Of a stretch of 64,000 nucleotides of DNA, positions 21,241-33,246 are shown piece after piece. Under the pieces are notes generated by a model, which ran no database searches, had not been told where the DNA came from, and saw only the letters and a program-made list of their open reading frames with translations. The stretch lies in contig CACVBU010000824.1 in the NCBI GenBank assembly GCA_902728285.1, positions 1,374,828 through 1,438,827 of the forward strand, in the 5' to 3' direction. The stretch's first letter is position 1, and each line of letters begins with the position of its first letter. Made by a program: the position numbers and the translations under genes. The DNA comes from Clytia hemisphaerica. Its lineage: Eukaryota > Cnidaria > Hydrozoa > Leptothecata > Clytiidae.

Positions 21241-22836
21241 AAATGGTCTCACGAGCACACCTAGAACGAACTATACAACATCACCGCCGGGGTATGTTCT
21301 GTAAATTCATTTCAGGTCGACAATATCAAGCTTTATGTGCGAAAACCGAGAAATGCTCACAGTTGATTGAATACTGAAAAAAGTTTACAACGTAATACAA
21401 ATCATAGATAATGTGTAGAATTCTTTTGCCCAGCTCCGTCGGGAGCTACTCTTAGGTTCCAAATAAACGGGCCCCCCCAGCTTGTTAATTTTTCGAAAAT
21501 TTTCCAACCCCCCCCCCCCCCCGGAGCTTATTAGGACCCCCCGTTTATTAATCTCTAAAAATATTTTCAGCTGTCAAAGAGAAGGCCCCTTATTTTGCTC
21601 TAAATAGCCTGATTTTAGCCTATTTTTACCTTATTTTTGGGTTTCAGAAGTACAATTTTCACCCCCCGGCAATTAGGTCCCCCCCGTTTATTAAAATCTA
21701 GAAAATTTTCCACCCCCCCCCCGTTTATTCGAACCCCCCCCCCGTTTATTTGGAACCTAAGAGCTCCCTCTTCTTATTCTTTTTAATTCTCAAGAGACAA
21801 AAGCTAAATCTTTATACTTACAATCATTTTAGATTATTTGAAAACCATCTTAAATAGAGTTTTTACCAATTTTTCGAGTGGGAAACGGGTTCCACCGGGT
21901 CTGTGACGCAGGAGTGTTGTGCGCACCTTTGTAATCAGGTGGCTAAGCACTTTTGACAAAAAAAATGTGACCAAATTCTCACTTGAAATAGTGGATGCAA
22001 ATCCTAGACAACTCACTGAAAAAAAAACAAATATCCCTAACGTAAAGATTTGTTGTAACAAAGTTAATCTGAGTTAAATCCGAGTTTCAAGTTTGGGGCA
22101 TAGTCAATTCCAACAGTCTTCGAAAACGTGTAATGTGAAATTCCTAGTTGAACAAACCTTTTACCTTTTATTTCTAGAATCGATAAGAAAGGACCGGAAT
22201 ATTGTGAACCTAAGAAAAGTGAGTGATATAACTTTGTAATTTACATTAATAGAGTTCTACAACGCACCACATTACGTACTTATTGAGTAATTAAGACACT
22301 GGGCTTTTGTGTTAACACTTGGTGTTAGAATTTTAAGGTTTGGGGCGACTACTTGAAACATTTTTCAAATTGTTTCACTTTGATGTAAAAGTTACTAACG
22401 GCCCCACATCGAATGACAGAAAGGAATCCTAAACAAATCGATATCTGAAACAAATGTTTAAAAATACTTATCAGCTGTTTCCATCTAGACAGAAGCTGAT
22501 GCAGAAAATCTTTACAACGAGATATCTCTGAAACGACTGGGCCACTTGAAACAAAGTTTGGAAATTCAACTGCAACTTAATTAATGAAATTTTTTTCACG
22601 TGGCCCCTGATTTTGCACTGACAGATGTATAGGATTAGTATAAAAATTCATATTTTCATTTTTAGATTCGTGACCCGCAACAGCTTGCTGACACCATTAC
22701 AGGAATTATTATGGTCATTTAGATTCGCAACCAGCAAAGGGGACAAATCGATCAGCTAGAGCAACAGCTTGCTGACACCATTCACCGGTCTGCAAAGTAC
22801 CAAATACTCATGGAAAAATCTTTATTCCTGTTATAA
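21241..22836 (+). CDS. Three-exon member of the modular E-family (short form)
   Basis: Exons 21241-21291 (E1, MVSRAHLERTIQHHRR from ATG 21243), 22178-22218 (E2, ESIRKDRNIVNLRK) and 22723-22836 (E3 variant, IRNQQRGQIDQLEQQL then ADTIHRSAKYQ, TAA at 22834). Acceptors are GTGTAG, TTTCTAG and TCATTTAG; donors are GTATGT and GTGAGT. Phases 1/1 and 0/0 match, giving about 67 residues: a basic N-terminus, then a short coiled coil. An alternative acceptor at 22676 would give a frame that stops at 22730. A G/C-tract foldback lies in the first intron. The ATG may be internal, since the E1 copy at 23002 has ACG there. Unknown function. Confidence 0.45.
21447..21768. repeat. C-tract foldback element
   Basis: The ends CTCTTAGGTTCCAAATAAACGG and its inverse enclose several runs of 7-16 cytosines alternating with GTTTATT. 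An inverted relative lies at 43522-43766. Its G-rich strand has strong quadruplex potential. It sits in the first intron of the 21241-22836 gene model. Confidence 0.65.
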
Positions 22837-23001
22837 TAGAGGGAACTTTAATATTTTTTTTCTAGTTCTGAAAACTGCTTGCAATAGAAGTTAATTGGTT
22901 TGTTTAACCCGAGAACTATAACTTCCCCAGACATTTTTTTTTTCGTGTTCTAGCAAGAAAAGAAATTTACTGAATACAACATTATGTCATTCTTATTCTA
23001 G

Positions 23002-25046
23002 AAACGGTATCCAGGGCACAGTTGGAACGTTCGATAAATCATCACCGTCGGGGTATGTTCTGCAAATTCATTTCAGGTCGACAATATCAAATTTTGCTTA
23101 AATACATGCTTTAAATTGATTGAATATGAAAGAAGTTTAAATTCGATAACAAATTGTGTTCAACGTTCAACGAAACAAAAGATAATAGAATAATAGAAAG
23201 CAATCTATTTTTGTATAATTACATGATTTCATATTGAATCATATTCTGGGTCCTCGTTAAAATACAAGCAGTGATCTTAAAGTATTAGATTTTTGGATCT
23301 CACTACCAACAATTAAAATGCTTCAATCCTTACTGAGATGTAGACCCTTTTGTTTAAAACTCATTTCCATGTTTTAGTAGAAGCTTTCGACGATTGAAAC
23401 CTTGATTAGCTGTCTCACGGGCAATAACCATATAAATGAATCAATGAATGCAACGGTACAGAATCGTTGAATGACTGGGAAATTACTATCAAACACTCCC
23501 CGGTCTCACAGCTCATGGAACTTCATTTCTCAAGAAAATTTATATCTAAATCCCAATGGGAAAAGAAAATCTATTGTTTTAAGCCATCTTCGAAGATGAA
23601 TTTTCTGTCAGCAAAGAAAACGTGTAATGTGAAATTCCGAGTTAAACAAACCTTTTACTATTTCATTTTAGAGTCGATTAGAAAAGACAGATTCATTGTC
23701 AACTTGAGAAGAGTGAGTGATATTACTTTGTATTTAACATTTATAGAGTTCTACAACGCACCGCATTACACACTTACTCATCATTTAAAAAACTGTTTTT
23801 TTTTGTGTTAACACTTGGTGTTTGAATTTTTAAGGTTTGGGATGACTTGAAAATTTTTTCATCAAATTGATACATTTTAAAAATTAAAAAACAAGCAAAA
23901 GGTTTCACTTTGATATAAAAGTTGCTAGTGGTACACCTTAAATGACGGAAAGAAATCAAGACGAATCGATTTCTTTGACGAAAAATGTTTTAAGAAAGTT
24001 TATCGGCAGTTTTTATTTGGACAGTTACGTGACGTCGACAAAAACATTTTTGGTGAGATTCCTCTGAAGCGTCTGGGTCACTTGAAACACAGTTTAGCAA
24101 TTAAACTGTAACTTGTTTAATTGAAATCTGTTGAGCTTGGTCCCAGGCCTTTCACTAACACATTTATAGGTTTATTATAGAAAATCTTTCATTTTTAGAC
24201 TCGTGACCAGCAAAGGGACGAAATCAATCGGCTGGAGCAGCAACAACTTGCTGCTCAACCTCAAGCTCCTCCAACGGCGCTAGATATTTCTAATATCTAT
24301 CGCTTCGAGCAGCGCCCTTTTTTACGAATAAGTAAGCATTTTTTATCAATATTGAAGTATAGTATTCTATTGACAATTTCGATGGATTATTACGATTCAT
24401 CTGACAGTTCTGCTCCACTTAAAGCAAAAAGTCCTCCAATAAAAACGCAGTAATTCGATAACCAACTTAAGTGTATCCGGATATAATTGGCAGTGGAAGC
24501 AAGAATGCCTGTAACTTTTGATAGTCAAATATGATTATGGAAATTCTTTTTGCTTGTTTTAGAGAATGAAAAGCACTATATTTTAATGTTTTTTTGGTTG
24601 AAAGTTCGTGATTTTTAGCGGTTGAATTTTCGATTGTATAGTGAGCTTTTTTTCTACTTATACAACAACAAAGTTAATTTTTTAAACCAGTGTTAGTTCA
24701 ACCTTTCGTTAAGAAAGTTGTCAAATTTCAAGACAAACGGAAATATTTTCGGAAAAAATGGGACCTGAAATACCCCTTGGTAGCACTTTTCTGTGAAAAT
24801 ATCAAATCTCCAACTTTTCACTAAAATCTGGATAAACTTTATTATTTGTTGATAATCTGACATACAGGCTCTTGTCTTTCAGATGGGGTTTTTCACGAGC
24901 GTCTGGTGGAGGACTGCCCCTTTGCCCCACCAATGGGGAATGCTGTTGCTGTTGAACAAATACCTCGCCAGCAGCCAATCTTAAACGACCCCCCTCAACC
25001 ACCACACCAACCAATAAACAATGAGCCCCCTCCACCACGGACATAG
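23002..25046 (+). CDS. Four-exon modular gene E1-E2-E3-E4 (most complete copy)
   Basis: Exons 23002-23052 (TVSRAQLERSINHHRR), 23672-23712 (ESIRKDRFIVNLRR), 24199-24331 (TRDQQRDEINRLEQQQL, then a Pro/Ala stretch and ISNIYRFEQR) and 24883-25046 (GVFHERLVEDCPFAPPMGN, AVAVEQIPRQQPILNDPPQ, PPHQPINNE, PPPPRT, TAG). Acceptors are TATTCTAG, CATTTTAG, TTTTTAG and GTCTTTCAG; donors are GTATGT, GTGAGT and GTAAGC. Phases fit at every junction (1, 0, 1), giving about 128 residues. E1 has ACG where sister copies have ATG, so a further upstream exon is likely. If the GTAAGC donor is ignored, E3 reads on to TAA at 24451 with a hydrophobic stretch, an alternative ending. Basic N-terminus, coiled coil, Pro-rich tail; no family recognised. 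Confidence 0.6.
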
Positions 25047-28000
25047 CTAGAACATCAGAAATCAGCAAAAATCAGGTACTTGTATATCCAGTGTATAATA
25101 AATCCTTGGGAGAACTAAAGGTAAATCAATATATCCGAGAATATATGACATTTCAATAAACAACGATAAGATCTTCGGAATGGTGTCAAGCACATTTTTT
25201 ATAAAAACATCCAAAGTTTTTAGATTTTCGAATTTTACCCTAAAACATATTCTCGGCATTTTCTTCATTTTGCCATTTTGTGAGTATTTTTGGCTTTTTT
25301 CTAAAGAAAACTCCTGAGAGCAGACAAACTCCATAACACAAATTTATCTGGTTGCTGGTCGTGGTCGCCGGTCGTGGTCAATATTTCTGGTTCAGAAACT
25401 CCCCAAAAGTCTTTTTATACCATCTAATTTAGTTTTACCAAAAACAATAGAAATTAATTTCTGAAATATTAATTATTTATTTTATTTAATGCAACCAATA
25501 TCATGTAGACGCATACTCATTTGTTATCTTATTTCGATACTTTTGTATATCAAAGAAAACGTGTATTGTGAAATTCTTTTACTATTTTATTTTTAGAGTC
25601 GATTAGAAAGGAAAGGCTAATTGTCAACCTCAGAAAAAGGAGTGATTTAACTTTGTAATTAACATTAATAGAATTCTAAAACGCACCACATTAAGCAATT
25701 ATTGAGTAATTAAGACGATCAATTTATGGATGACACAATTACAGAATAGAATAATTTGAGTTATACTGCTAATCCTAGAAATATTGTACTTTAAGTAAAA
25801 TTTAATTCCGGATGGAAAGTAATTATTGATTATTTTATTTCATTTTATTACAATTGTCAAAAAGCTTTCTATTATCTAATTTAGTTTATTTTAGTGAAAA
25901 TAATGGAAATTATCTTATTATCTTATATTTATTATTTAATGCAACCAAGTTTATTTTATCTTATTTAGTTTATTTTGGTTAAAACAATAGAAATTAGTTT
26001 CTGAAATATTCATTAGTTTTTTTATTTACTTAAGTGGGAAATTATTTAGAAATATATTTATTATTTATTTATTTTATTTGATGCAACCAATATTATGTTA
26101 AACGTATGTTCACTTGTTATCTTAACTATTATTATTATTATTTCATTTTTAGACTCGTGACCAGCAAAGGGACGAAATCAATCGGCTGGAGCAGCAACAA
26201 CTTGCTGCTCAACCTCAAGCTCCTCCAACGGCGCTAGATATTTCTAATATCTATCGCTTCGAGCAGCGCCATTTTTTACGAATAAGTAAGCATTCTTTAT
26301 CAATATTGAAGTATAGTATTCTATTGATAATTTCGATGGATTATTACGATTCATCTGACAGTTCTGCTCCACTTAAAGCAAAAAGTCCTCCAATAAAAAC
26401 GCAGTAATTCGATAACCAACTTAAGTGTATCCGGATATAATTGGCAGTGGAAGCAAGAATGCCTGTAACTTTTGATAGTCAAATATGATTATGGAAATTC
26501 TTTTTGCTTGTTTTAGAGAATGAAAAGCACTATATTTTAATGTTTTTTTGGTTGAAAGTTCGTGATTTTTAGCGGTTGAATTTTCGATTGTATAGTGAGC
26601 TTTTTTTCTACTTATGCAACAAAGTTCATTTTTAAACCAGTGGTAGTTCAACCTTTCGTTAAGAAAGTTGTCAAATTTCAAGACAAACGGAAATATTTTT
26701 CGGAAAAAATGGGACCTGAAATACCCCTTGGTAGCACTTTTCTGTGAAATATCAAATCTCCAACTTTTCACTAAAATCTGGATAAACTTTATTATTTGTT
26801 GATAATCTGACATACAGGCTCTTGTCTTTCAGATGGGGTTTTTCACGAGCGTCTGGTGGAGGACTGCCCCTTTGCCCCACCAATGGGGAATGCTGTTGCT
26901 GTTGAACAAATACCTCGCCAGCAGCCAATCTTAAACGACCCCCCTCAACCACCACACCAACCAATAAACAATGAGCCCCCTCCACCACGGACATAGCTAG
27001 AACATCAGAAATCAGCAAAAATCAGGTACTTGTATATCCAGTGTATAATAAATCCTTGGGAGAACTAAAGGTAAATTATAATATATCGAGAATATATATT
27101 CAATGACATTCAATAAACAACGATAAGATCTTCGGAATGGTGTCAAGCACATTTTTTATAAAAACATCCAAAGTTTTTAGATTTTCGAATTTTACCCTAA
27201 AACATATTCTCGGCATTTTCTTCATTTTGCCATTTTGTGAGTATTTTTGGCTTTTTTCTAAAGAAAACTCCTGAGAGCAGACAAACTCCATAACACAAAT
27301 TTATCTGGTTGCTGGTCGTGGTCGCCGGTCGTGGTCAATATTTCTGGTTCAGAAACTCCCCAAAAGTCTTTTTATACCATCTAATTTAGTTTTACCAAAA
27401 ACAATAGAAATTAATTTCTGAAATATTAATTATTTATTTTATTTAATGCAACCAATATCATGTAGATGCATACTCATTTGTTATCTTATTTCGATACTTT
27501 TGTATATCAAAGAAAACGTGTATTGTGAAATTCTTTTACTATTTTATTTTTAGAGTCGATTAGAAAGGACAGGCTAATTGTCAACCTCAGAAAAAGGAGT
27601 GATATAACTTTGTAATTAACATTAATAGAATTCTAAAACGCACCACATTAAGCAATTATTGAGTAATTAAGACGATGAATTTATGGATGAAACAATTACA
27701 GAATAGAATAATTTGAGTTATACTGCTAATCCTAGAAATATTGTACTTTAAGTAAAATTTAATTCCGGATGGAAAGTAAATTATTGATTATTTCATTTTT
27801 ATTACAATTGTCAAAAAGCTTTCTATTATCTAATTTAGTTTATTTTAGTGAAAATAATGGAAATTATCTTATTATCTTATATTTATTATTTAATGCAACC
27901 AAGTTTATTTTATCTTATTTAGTTTATTTTGGTTAAAACAATAGAAATTAGTTTCTGAAATATTCATTAGTTTTTTTATTTACTTAAGTGGGAAATTATT

Positions 28001-28240
28001 TAAAAATATATTTATTATTTATTTATTTTATTTGATGCAACCAATATTATGTTAAACGTATGTTCACTTGTTATCTTAACTATTATTATTATTATTTCAT
28101 TTTTAGACTCGTGACCAGCAAAGGGACGAAATCAATCGGCTGGAGCAGCAACAACTTGCTGCTCAACCTCAAGCTCCTCCAACGGCGCTAGATATTTCTA
28201 ATATCTATCGCTTCGAGCAGCGCCATTTTTTACGAATAAG
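24188..28240 (+). repeat. Tandem duplication, 1,954-bp unit
   Basis: The E3 exon starts at 24199, 26153 and 28107, a spacing of 1,954 bp each time, and nearly all the sequence between is repeated. Each unit carries E3, E4, an R1 fragment and E2. Copy 3 keeps the order through E4 and then diverges, with E2-type sequence reappearing at 29653. Copies differ by scattered substitutions and small indels, so the duplication is fairly recent. Confidence 0.85.
25597..26996 (+). CDS. Modular E-family copy gamma (E2, E3, E4)
   Basis: E2 at 25597 (SIRKERLIVNLRK), E3 26153-26285 and E4 26833-26996 with TAG. E3 and E4 keep intact frames and splice sites, and the E4 peptide is identical to that of the copy at 24883. 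The E2 donor has changed from GTGAGT to GGAGTG, so normal E2-E3 splicing is probably lost. E2 would read on to a TAA about 20 codons later. No E1 is present in this unit. E3-E4 could still be used as downstream exons of the copy beginning at 23002. Confidence 0.4.
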
Positions 28241-28932
28241 TAAGCATTCTTTATCAATATTGAAGTATAGTATTCTATGGATAATTTCGATGGATTATTA
28301 TTATTCATCTGATAGTTCTGCTCCACTTAAAGCAAAAAGTCCTCCAATAAAAACGCAGTAATTCGATAACCAACTTAAGTGTATCCGGATATAATTGGCA
28401 GTGGAAGCAAGAATGCCTGTAACTTTTGATAGTCAAATATGATTATGGAAATTCTTTTTGCTTGTTTTAGAGAATGAAAAGCGCTATATTTTAATGTTTT
28501 TTTGGTTGAAAGTTCGTGATTTTTAGCGGTTGAATTTTCGATTGTATAGTGAGCATTTTTTCTACTTATGCAACAAAGTTCATTTTTAAACCAGTGGTAG
28601 ACCTTTTGGTTAAGAAAATTGTCAAATTTCAAGACAAACGGAAATATTTTTCGGAAAAAGTGGGACCTGAAATACCCCTTCGTAGCACTTTTCTGTGAAA
28701 TATCAAATCTCCAACTTTTCACTAAAATCTGGATAAGCTTTATTATTTGTTGATAACCTGACATACAGGCTCTTGTCTTTTAGATGGGGTTTTTCACGAG
28801 CGTCCGGTGGAGAACTGCCCCTTTGCCCCACCAATGGGGAATGCTGTTGCTGTTGCTGTTGAACAATTACCTCGCCAGCAGCCAATCTTAAACGACCCCC
28901 CTCAACCACCACACCAACCAATAAACAATTAA
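27555..28932 (+). pseudogene. Modular E-family copy delta
   Basis: E2 at 27555 has the same lost donor as copy gamma. E3 28107-28239 is intact. E4 from 28784 reads GVFHERPVENCPFAPPMGN but stops at TAA 28930 within the first PINN repeat, where other copies have GAA or GAG. The downstream repeats continue out of frame. Confidence 0.5.
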
Positions 28933-29180
28933 CCCCCTCAACCACCACACCAACCAATAAACAATGAACCCCCTCAACCACCACACCAACCAATACACAA
29001 TGAACCCCTCAACCACCACACCAACCAATCAACAATGAACCCCCTCAACCACCACACCAACCAATCAACCGCGAACCTCAACCACCACGCTACCGACCAC
29101 TTGACGACCCTCCATCATATCAACCACTCGACAACCCACGATACTATGAATACCCTCACTACCCTTACCCATTGCATTAA
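28933..29180 (+). pseudogene. Pro-rich tail remnant with PPSY motif
   Basis: Four more PPQPPHQPINNE repeats, a one-base loss near 29008, then PRYRPLDDPPSYQPLDNPRY and YEYPHYPYPLH ending TAA at 29178. The PPxY-type motif and Tyr-rich end agree with 2740-2809 and 8070-8170. Confidence 0.5.
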
Positions 29181-29652
29181 TTTTATTTCTTCTTTGTTTA
29201 CTATAATACTTCGAATAAACTCCCCGGGCGTTAATTAATCTTTTTTGTTTTTAGGAGGCGTTTAAAAGAAGGGTCGTTTGTTAAATAGTTTACAACCAAG
29301 GTCAGTTTAATAATGGAAACTTTTTTTTTTTTGCTTTCTCATTACTATTTTAGTTTAAATATGCACATTAAGGGATTAGAAATGTCAAAATCAGTTCGAA
29401 TACTAACAGAATATAAATATTATTGTATATCTAAGTTTTACTACATATAATACTATCTTTCAGCTACGTGTTTATTTGAAGGCGGTGTTTAATTGAGGGG
29501 CATTTTATTAAAAGATTTTTCTCAAAAGAGGGGCGTTTATTTGAGGAGGCGTTTAGAAAAGAAGGGGGCCGTCTAGGCGGGCGGGGGGCGTTTAGAAAAA
29601 CGTGTAATGTGAAATTCCGAGTTGAACAAACCTTTTACTCTTTTATTTTTAG

Positions 29653-29693
29653 AGTCGATAAGAAAGGACAGACTAATTGTCAACTTGAGAAGA
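29653..29693 (+). CDS. E2 microexon copy (ESIRKDRLIVNLRR)
   Basis: A 41-nt exon with acceptor TATTTTTAG and donor GTGAGT, phases 1 and 0. Its splice sites are intact, unlike those of copies gamma and delta. The next family exons downstream (30918 and 31390) are damaged. Confidence 0.45.
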
Positions 29694-29991
29694 GTGAGTG
29701 ATGTAACTTTGTAATTAACATTTATAGAGTTCTACAACGCACCACATTACGCACTTATTGAGTAATTAAGACGATGAATTTATGGATGAAACAATTACAG
29801 AATAGAATAATTCGAGTTATACTGCTAATCCTAGAAAAATATACTTTTAGTAAAATTGTATTTCGGTTGGAAAGTAAATTATTGGTTATTTCATTTTTAT
29901 TACAATTGTCAAAAAGCTTTCTACTATCTAATTTAGTTTATTTTAGTGAAAATTAAGGAAATTATCTTATTATCTTATATTTATTATTTAA

Positions 29992-30694
29992 CCCTATTAG
30001 CCCCAGGGGGGTAGAATCTACAACGATGGAGTGCTTTTGTTTATATCTCGGAGAAAATTTTTTTAAACCGACTTGAAACTTTCTGACTTTTAATAAAATC
30101 TTATTAAGAGTAGTTGTGCAAAATTTTAGGGTCATAGGTTGTCCAGATCAGGTTTTATGACTTTATTGTGAAAGATTACATAAAACCCAGCTAAAATCGC
30201 TTAAAACTCAAAATTTTAAAGTGCTGATAACTTCTTAACTATTTATTCAATCATTTTCAAATTTTGACACCTGATAGGCATTAATAATACAAATTTAAAA
30301 AATCATTTTGAAAATTTTACTCATCTTCAGCATAGATTTTAAGAAAAAATCTTCATGGAAATTGCAAAACTGGCAATTATGTTAAAGAACAGCCTTTTAC
30401 CTTTCAGAATCTTCAAACAGAATCTAAGTATCTTTAATGGTTCGACTGTAATAGACACTTTTGTAAACCATATATTTGGGCTTTTTTCCGACAGGTGGAA
30501 ATTTTGTGATGACGTAATCGGTTTTTGAATGACGTCAAAGTTTTTTTCTTCCTGGAAAATTTTATCATGATGGAGAACATCTGCACCAAATTTCATGGCC
30601 ATAGCTTTTCTAGATCGAAAGTAATCGAAGGTGGTAGATTCTAACCCCCCCCCCCTGGGGATACAAAAGTCACAAAAAGCTTGGGGCAATAGGG
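29992..30694. mobile_element. piggyBac-like MITE (TTAA-type target)
   Basis: Starts CCCTATTAGCCCCAGGGGG and ends GGGGCAATAGGG, flanked on both sides by TTTAA. The tandem copies at about 25938 and 27890 show the uninterrupted target (TATTTAATGCAACC). Subterminal GGTAGAATCTAC and GTAGATTCTAACC are inverted too. The interior has no transposase. A TTAA-containing target with CCC termini fits piggyBac-type elements; a 5-bp TTTAA duplication would fit equally. Confidence 0.8.
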
Positions 30695-30917
30695 TTTAAT
30701 GCAACCAAATTTATTTTATCTTATTTAGTTTATTTTGGTTAAAACAATAGAAATTAGTTTCTGAAATATTCATTAGTTTTTTTATTTACTTAAGTGGGAA
30801 ATTATCTAAAAATATTTATTATTTATTTATTTTATTTGATGCAACCAATATTATTTTAAACATATATTCATTTGTTATCTTAACTGGAATTACAGGCTTT
30901 TGTATTATTTCTTTTAG

Positions 30918-31055
30918 ATGGAGTTTTCACGACCGTCCGGTGGAGGATGTCTCCTTTGCCCCACCAATGGGGAATGTTGCTGTTAACCCTGTTGCTGTTG
31001 CTGTTGAACAATTACCACGCCAGCAGCGAAACGATGAAAACGCTTCGTTAGTTTA
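30918..31055 (+). pseudogene. Frameshifted E4 exon copy ending NASLV
   Basis: After CTTTTAG the exon has GGAGTTTTCACGACC in place of GGGGTTTTTCACGAGC, which shifts the frame. Later bases still encode PPMGNVAVNPVAVAVEQLP, then RQQRNDENASLV and TAA. It corresponds to the E4-like frame at 8214-8372. Confidence 0.55.
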
Positions 31056-31475
31056 ATTTCATATCAATTGAAATTGTGAAAAATCTTTTTATTATCTAAT
31101 TTAGTTTATTTTAGTTTAAAGAATAGAAATTATTTCAAAAGCATATATTATTTATTTTATGCAACCAATATTTTGTTAAACGTATACTCATTTGTAATCT
31201 TATTGATACATTTTGTTTACTTTAAATACAAAATAAATTATGACATTCTAAGAGGAGGATTTTAAACTTTTTGACTAAAACTAGGTCACATGAATTTTTA
31301 AACATTTCAACAAAAGCACTTATGAGCCTTATGGATGTATTCATGGACGAGTTTCAATTAACACCATCACAGGAACTATTATGGTAATTCAGGCTATAGA
31401 CCAGCAGAGCTAGAACAGAAGCTTGCTACTCAACAACAACCAGCTACTCCACTGGCAGGGTCCGAAGTGTTCAAT

Positions 31476-32149
31476 CATGAACATATAAACGACTGGACAT
31501 CTATCTTTTATTGTCTCTTTGAAGCGAGCTTCGTTGCCGCCTGTATTTCAAAATTGGTATGAAAAATCCGACAATATTCCGTCATAATTTTATTTCCTTG
31601 AATTATTTGGGTAAAAGGATTGATAGAGCTTGAACATTACTCCCAATCTACAAAAAAATTATTTTCGAATTTTTTCACAAGTTTGTAATATATTTCATCA
31701 ACATTTTTAACTCTAAAATGCAGAATTTCAACTGCGTGTATACTTTTGAATCCCTTTTGTCACTTCAATTATTTTTTTTATGACTTGAAAAAAATAGCTT
31801 GCCAAAGTTTAGAGCCTGTGTCATAAGAATATCGAAATTAGAATGCGACACTTTCTAAAATTATTAGACACTTTTAAGTCAAAATTTAGAAATATTAGTC
31901 GAAGTTTTGACAAGCTGACGATGATTTTGCCTCTGTTATCTTTGTTATGATATAGATAAAAGACTTGAGAAGAGTAGAACAACAGAGACTTTTGTCGAAG
32001 TTTTGACGTTGTTAGCAAGGTACTCCCAAGTGGTATATCATCAAAATCTATTGTTTCATTTTATGCTTTTAACGAGGCGGCAACGAAGCTAGCAGCCTTT
32101 TCTACAAAAAGACAAAGGAGATGGATGTCCAGTCGTTTATATGTTCATG
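31476..32149. mobile_element. 674-bp inverted-repeat element with 7-bp target duplication
   Basis: CATGAACATATAAACGACTG at the left returns as CAGTCGTTTATATGTTCATG at the right, and both are flanked by GTTCAAT. The partner segment reads GTCCAATATAAACC near 8808 without an insert, so the empty site is visible. Subterminal inverted repeats around AACGAAGC follow. No transposase frame. Confidence 0.8.
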
Positions 32150-33246
32150 GTTCAATATATACAGCGAATTAAAAAGCTTTCTTTTAAAGTATAGTATGGG
32201 CTAGCGTGATTGCATACAGTATGCGAAAATTGAAAGAGATATTGGACGAACATTCCAATGAGACGATATGAGACGTGACAGCAACAAATCAAAAAAGAAG
32301 ATTAAGTTCTAATTCATCGCTTCATAAAGTTTTGTGGTTCGGCTGCCGTAGAATAAGGGTGAATATGGTGAAATCTAAAATGACCGAAATAGTGAATTCA
32401 TTTAAAGAAGATGTATTTTCTCAAGAACAAAGAAACACTGGGATGTGATTCCACCATACGAATTGTAGCAAGGAATAGTGACAAACTACGGGAATGCGAA
32501 ATTATCAAGGATGATCAATTATCAAATTATCTTAAAAATGCCATAAAAAAAAGTTGAAATGAAGATATGGCAAAATCGCCAAGTACTCTCGGGTACCTAA
32601 TAGCTGGAGGGGGGTTTGGAAAAAACCTCAAAATTTAATAAGCAGGGGGGGGGGTGAAAATCCTTGAAAAGGAGGCTATTAAGAGTTACAAACAAAGCGA
32701 CCTCGCCGAACCTGCTTTTAACACACGTTATTTGAGTCTGCCTTATCCAAGCCTAACGAAACTCCAAAATTCTTATCCTTCTCACAACGAAATGGCATCG
32801 AAAAGAGACATATCACCAATAAATAACCACTGTTTCGACACATACACCCGCTCTCATAGACCCACTGGGAAACCTTCCCACCGAAAATATTGGCCAAATT
32901 ATCATCCCCGGTGGAAAATTATCCAATTTTTGTCCCCACTGATAATAATCAATTAAACCAATCCTCACTGCAAAATATTATGCTTTTTTTCCCATCCCCA
33001 CTGAAATTTTCGACTTGAAAACAAAAGAATTTAAATCCACAGCAATATTGGAATATCAATCCCCATTGAGTTTCAGTCCGTTATTTTTAACTCCACTGGC
33101 TGAAAAAATCCTACCGGGTCTGTGAGAAGAGGGTGTACTAATTGATCAACATTGAATGATGGTTGATTAAAGAGAACTTCCCTGTTCAAACCAACGAGTA
33201 TAACTTGACACTTTCGAAGTACTCAGAATTTATTTGAAAAAGATTA

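Noticed and set aside
24802-25068. Minus-strand frame rich in VVEG-HCLLVGVV, also at 26752 and 28703
   Set aside because: It is the reverse reading of the CCACCACACCAACC repeat in E4; the plus-strand frame has splice sites and codon-level conservation.
24180-28240. CRISPR-like array
   Set aside because: Repeats are long tandem duplications with introns and transposons in a eukaryotic setting; no short regular repeat-spacer pattern.
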